Assembly (NCBI GenBank): GCA_022821065.1
Contig: JAJEEK010000039.1
Span: 1-36,167, forward strand
Origin: Candidatus Poribacteria bacterium
Lineage (GTDB): Bacteria > Poribacteria > WGA-4E > WGA-3G
Reading direction: 5' to 3'
Length of the DNA stretch: 36,167 bases
The position numbers and the translations under genes are program-made. Numbering within the stretch: position 1 is the stretch's first letter; each line of letters opens with the position of its first letter. Below are positions 35,917 through 36,167 of this stretch, one piece after another. The notes below the pieces were generated by a model. It was not told the origin of the DNA. It saw only the letters and a program-made list of their open reading frames with translations, and searched no databases.

Positions 35917-36167
35917 CTATTCTTCTAATAGTTCCTGGAGTTTTTCTATCTCATAGTATCTGCCCGCTCGAAAATTCGCGGCAGCTTTTTCAGAGAGATA
36001 ATCCAGATGCCCAGCTTTCACATCTTCCTCAAACTGCTTCTCCCATGCTTCCTGCTCGGCTTCTAAAGCCTCATGCAATTCGTGTACGAGAGTTTTCAGT
36101 AAGGCTTCTTGCGTGTGTTCTTCGCACTTCACTTCGGGGACTTCTGGTATCCACCCTATCCATGCAG
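35917..36167 (-). CDS. HicB-like antitoxin, 5' end outside window
   Basis: The frame is open to the end of the window, so the N-terminus is missing; 82 residues are seen. AWIGWIPEVPEVKCEEHTQEALLKTLVHELHEALE matches the HicB/UPF0150 pattern (WxGWxPExPxVxxxxxTxEExLxxLxxxLxEALE). The C-terminal extension (EQEAWEKQFEEDVKAGHLDYLSEKAAANFRAGRYYEIEKLQELLEE) resembles tails of antitoxins that pair with RelE-type toxins, so this may be a hybrid. An internal GTG at 36132 is probably not the real start, because it would cut the HicB-like domain. The toxin gene downstream looks broken, which would leave an orphan antitoxin. Confidence 0.65.
   Translation of the reverse strand, partial: AWIGWIPEVPEVKCEEHTQEALLKTLVHELHEALEAEQEAWEKQFEEDVKAGHLDYLSEKAAANFRAGRYYEIEKLQELLEE

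Overview
The window reads as a stretch of chromosome from a Gram-negative bacterium of moderate GC content. It has a TonB system, an outer-membrane receptor, two candidate lipoproteins, a DUF5916 barrel and minCDE. An FGly-type sulfatase, a thioredoxin-like selenoprotein, DUF1854/DUF4159 proteins and a dispersed element with AGGACTTACGCA ends together remind me most of Candidatus Poribacteria. That placement rests on gene content and familiarity, not on a marker gene. No rRNA, tRNA or CRISPR array was found.

Layout. 1-1.0 kb: 3' part of a TnpB gene with its right-end hairpin. 1.3-3.4 kb: a bioD-like gene, apparently leaderless, and a GlmU-like nucleotidyltransferase. 3.4-5.5 kb: a 74-bp tandem duplication, an unknown gene and a LarA-family gene. 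5.6-7.5 kb: minC-minD-minE. 7.6-10.5 kb (minus): a Cof-type phosphatase, a MalK/UgpC-type ATPase and a Dgk1/Sec59-like lipid kinase. 10.9-17.0 kb: TonB-dependent receptor, beta-helix lipoprotein, second lipoprotein and TonB, closed by a strong terminator. 17.1-20.7 kb (minus): a UMF1/Atg22-type transporter and katG. 21.0-23.3 kb: a CBM9/DUF5916 outer-membrane protein. 23.6-28.1 kb: a small zinc-ribbon protein, an ABC exporter with its own zinc ribbon, DUF1854, and a TonB-like/DUF4159 protein. 28.1-29.3 kb (minus): a STAS protein and a retropepsin-like protease coupled to a small partner. 29.4-35.6 kb (minus): dipeptidase, sulfatase, aldehyde-dehydrogenase-like protein, beta-propeller and a selenoprotein. 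35.7-36.2 kb: a decayed toxin and a HicB-like antitoxin that runs off the end.

The strongest results are these. (1) Two minus-strand reading frames (34448-34777 and 34781-35611) are one gene split by an in-frame UGA. The context is Ser-Cys-Sec-Gly, and a hairpin with a GGU-type apical loop starts 17 nt after the UGA, so this is a bacterial selenoprotein with its SECIS. (2) Five copies of a 122-239 bp mobile element all lie 13-42 bp upstream of a start codon and all point the same way. Four have exact 4-bp direct repeats at the same offset, one carries a second element nested in its central hairpin, and another keeps that hairpin through paired changes. (3) Two genes have promoters whose -10 box ends 6 nt before the start codon, which predicts leaderless mRNAs. 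Several other genes have ordinary promoters with 17-bp spacers.
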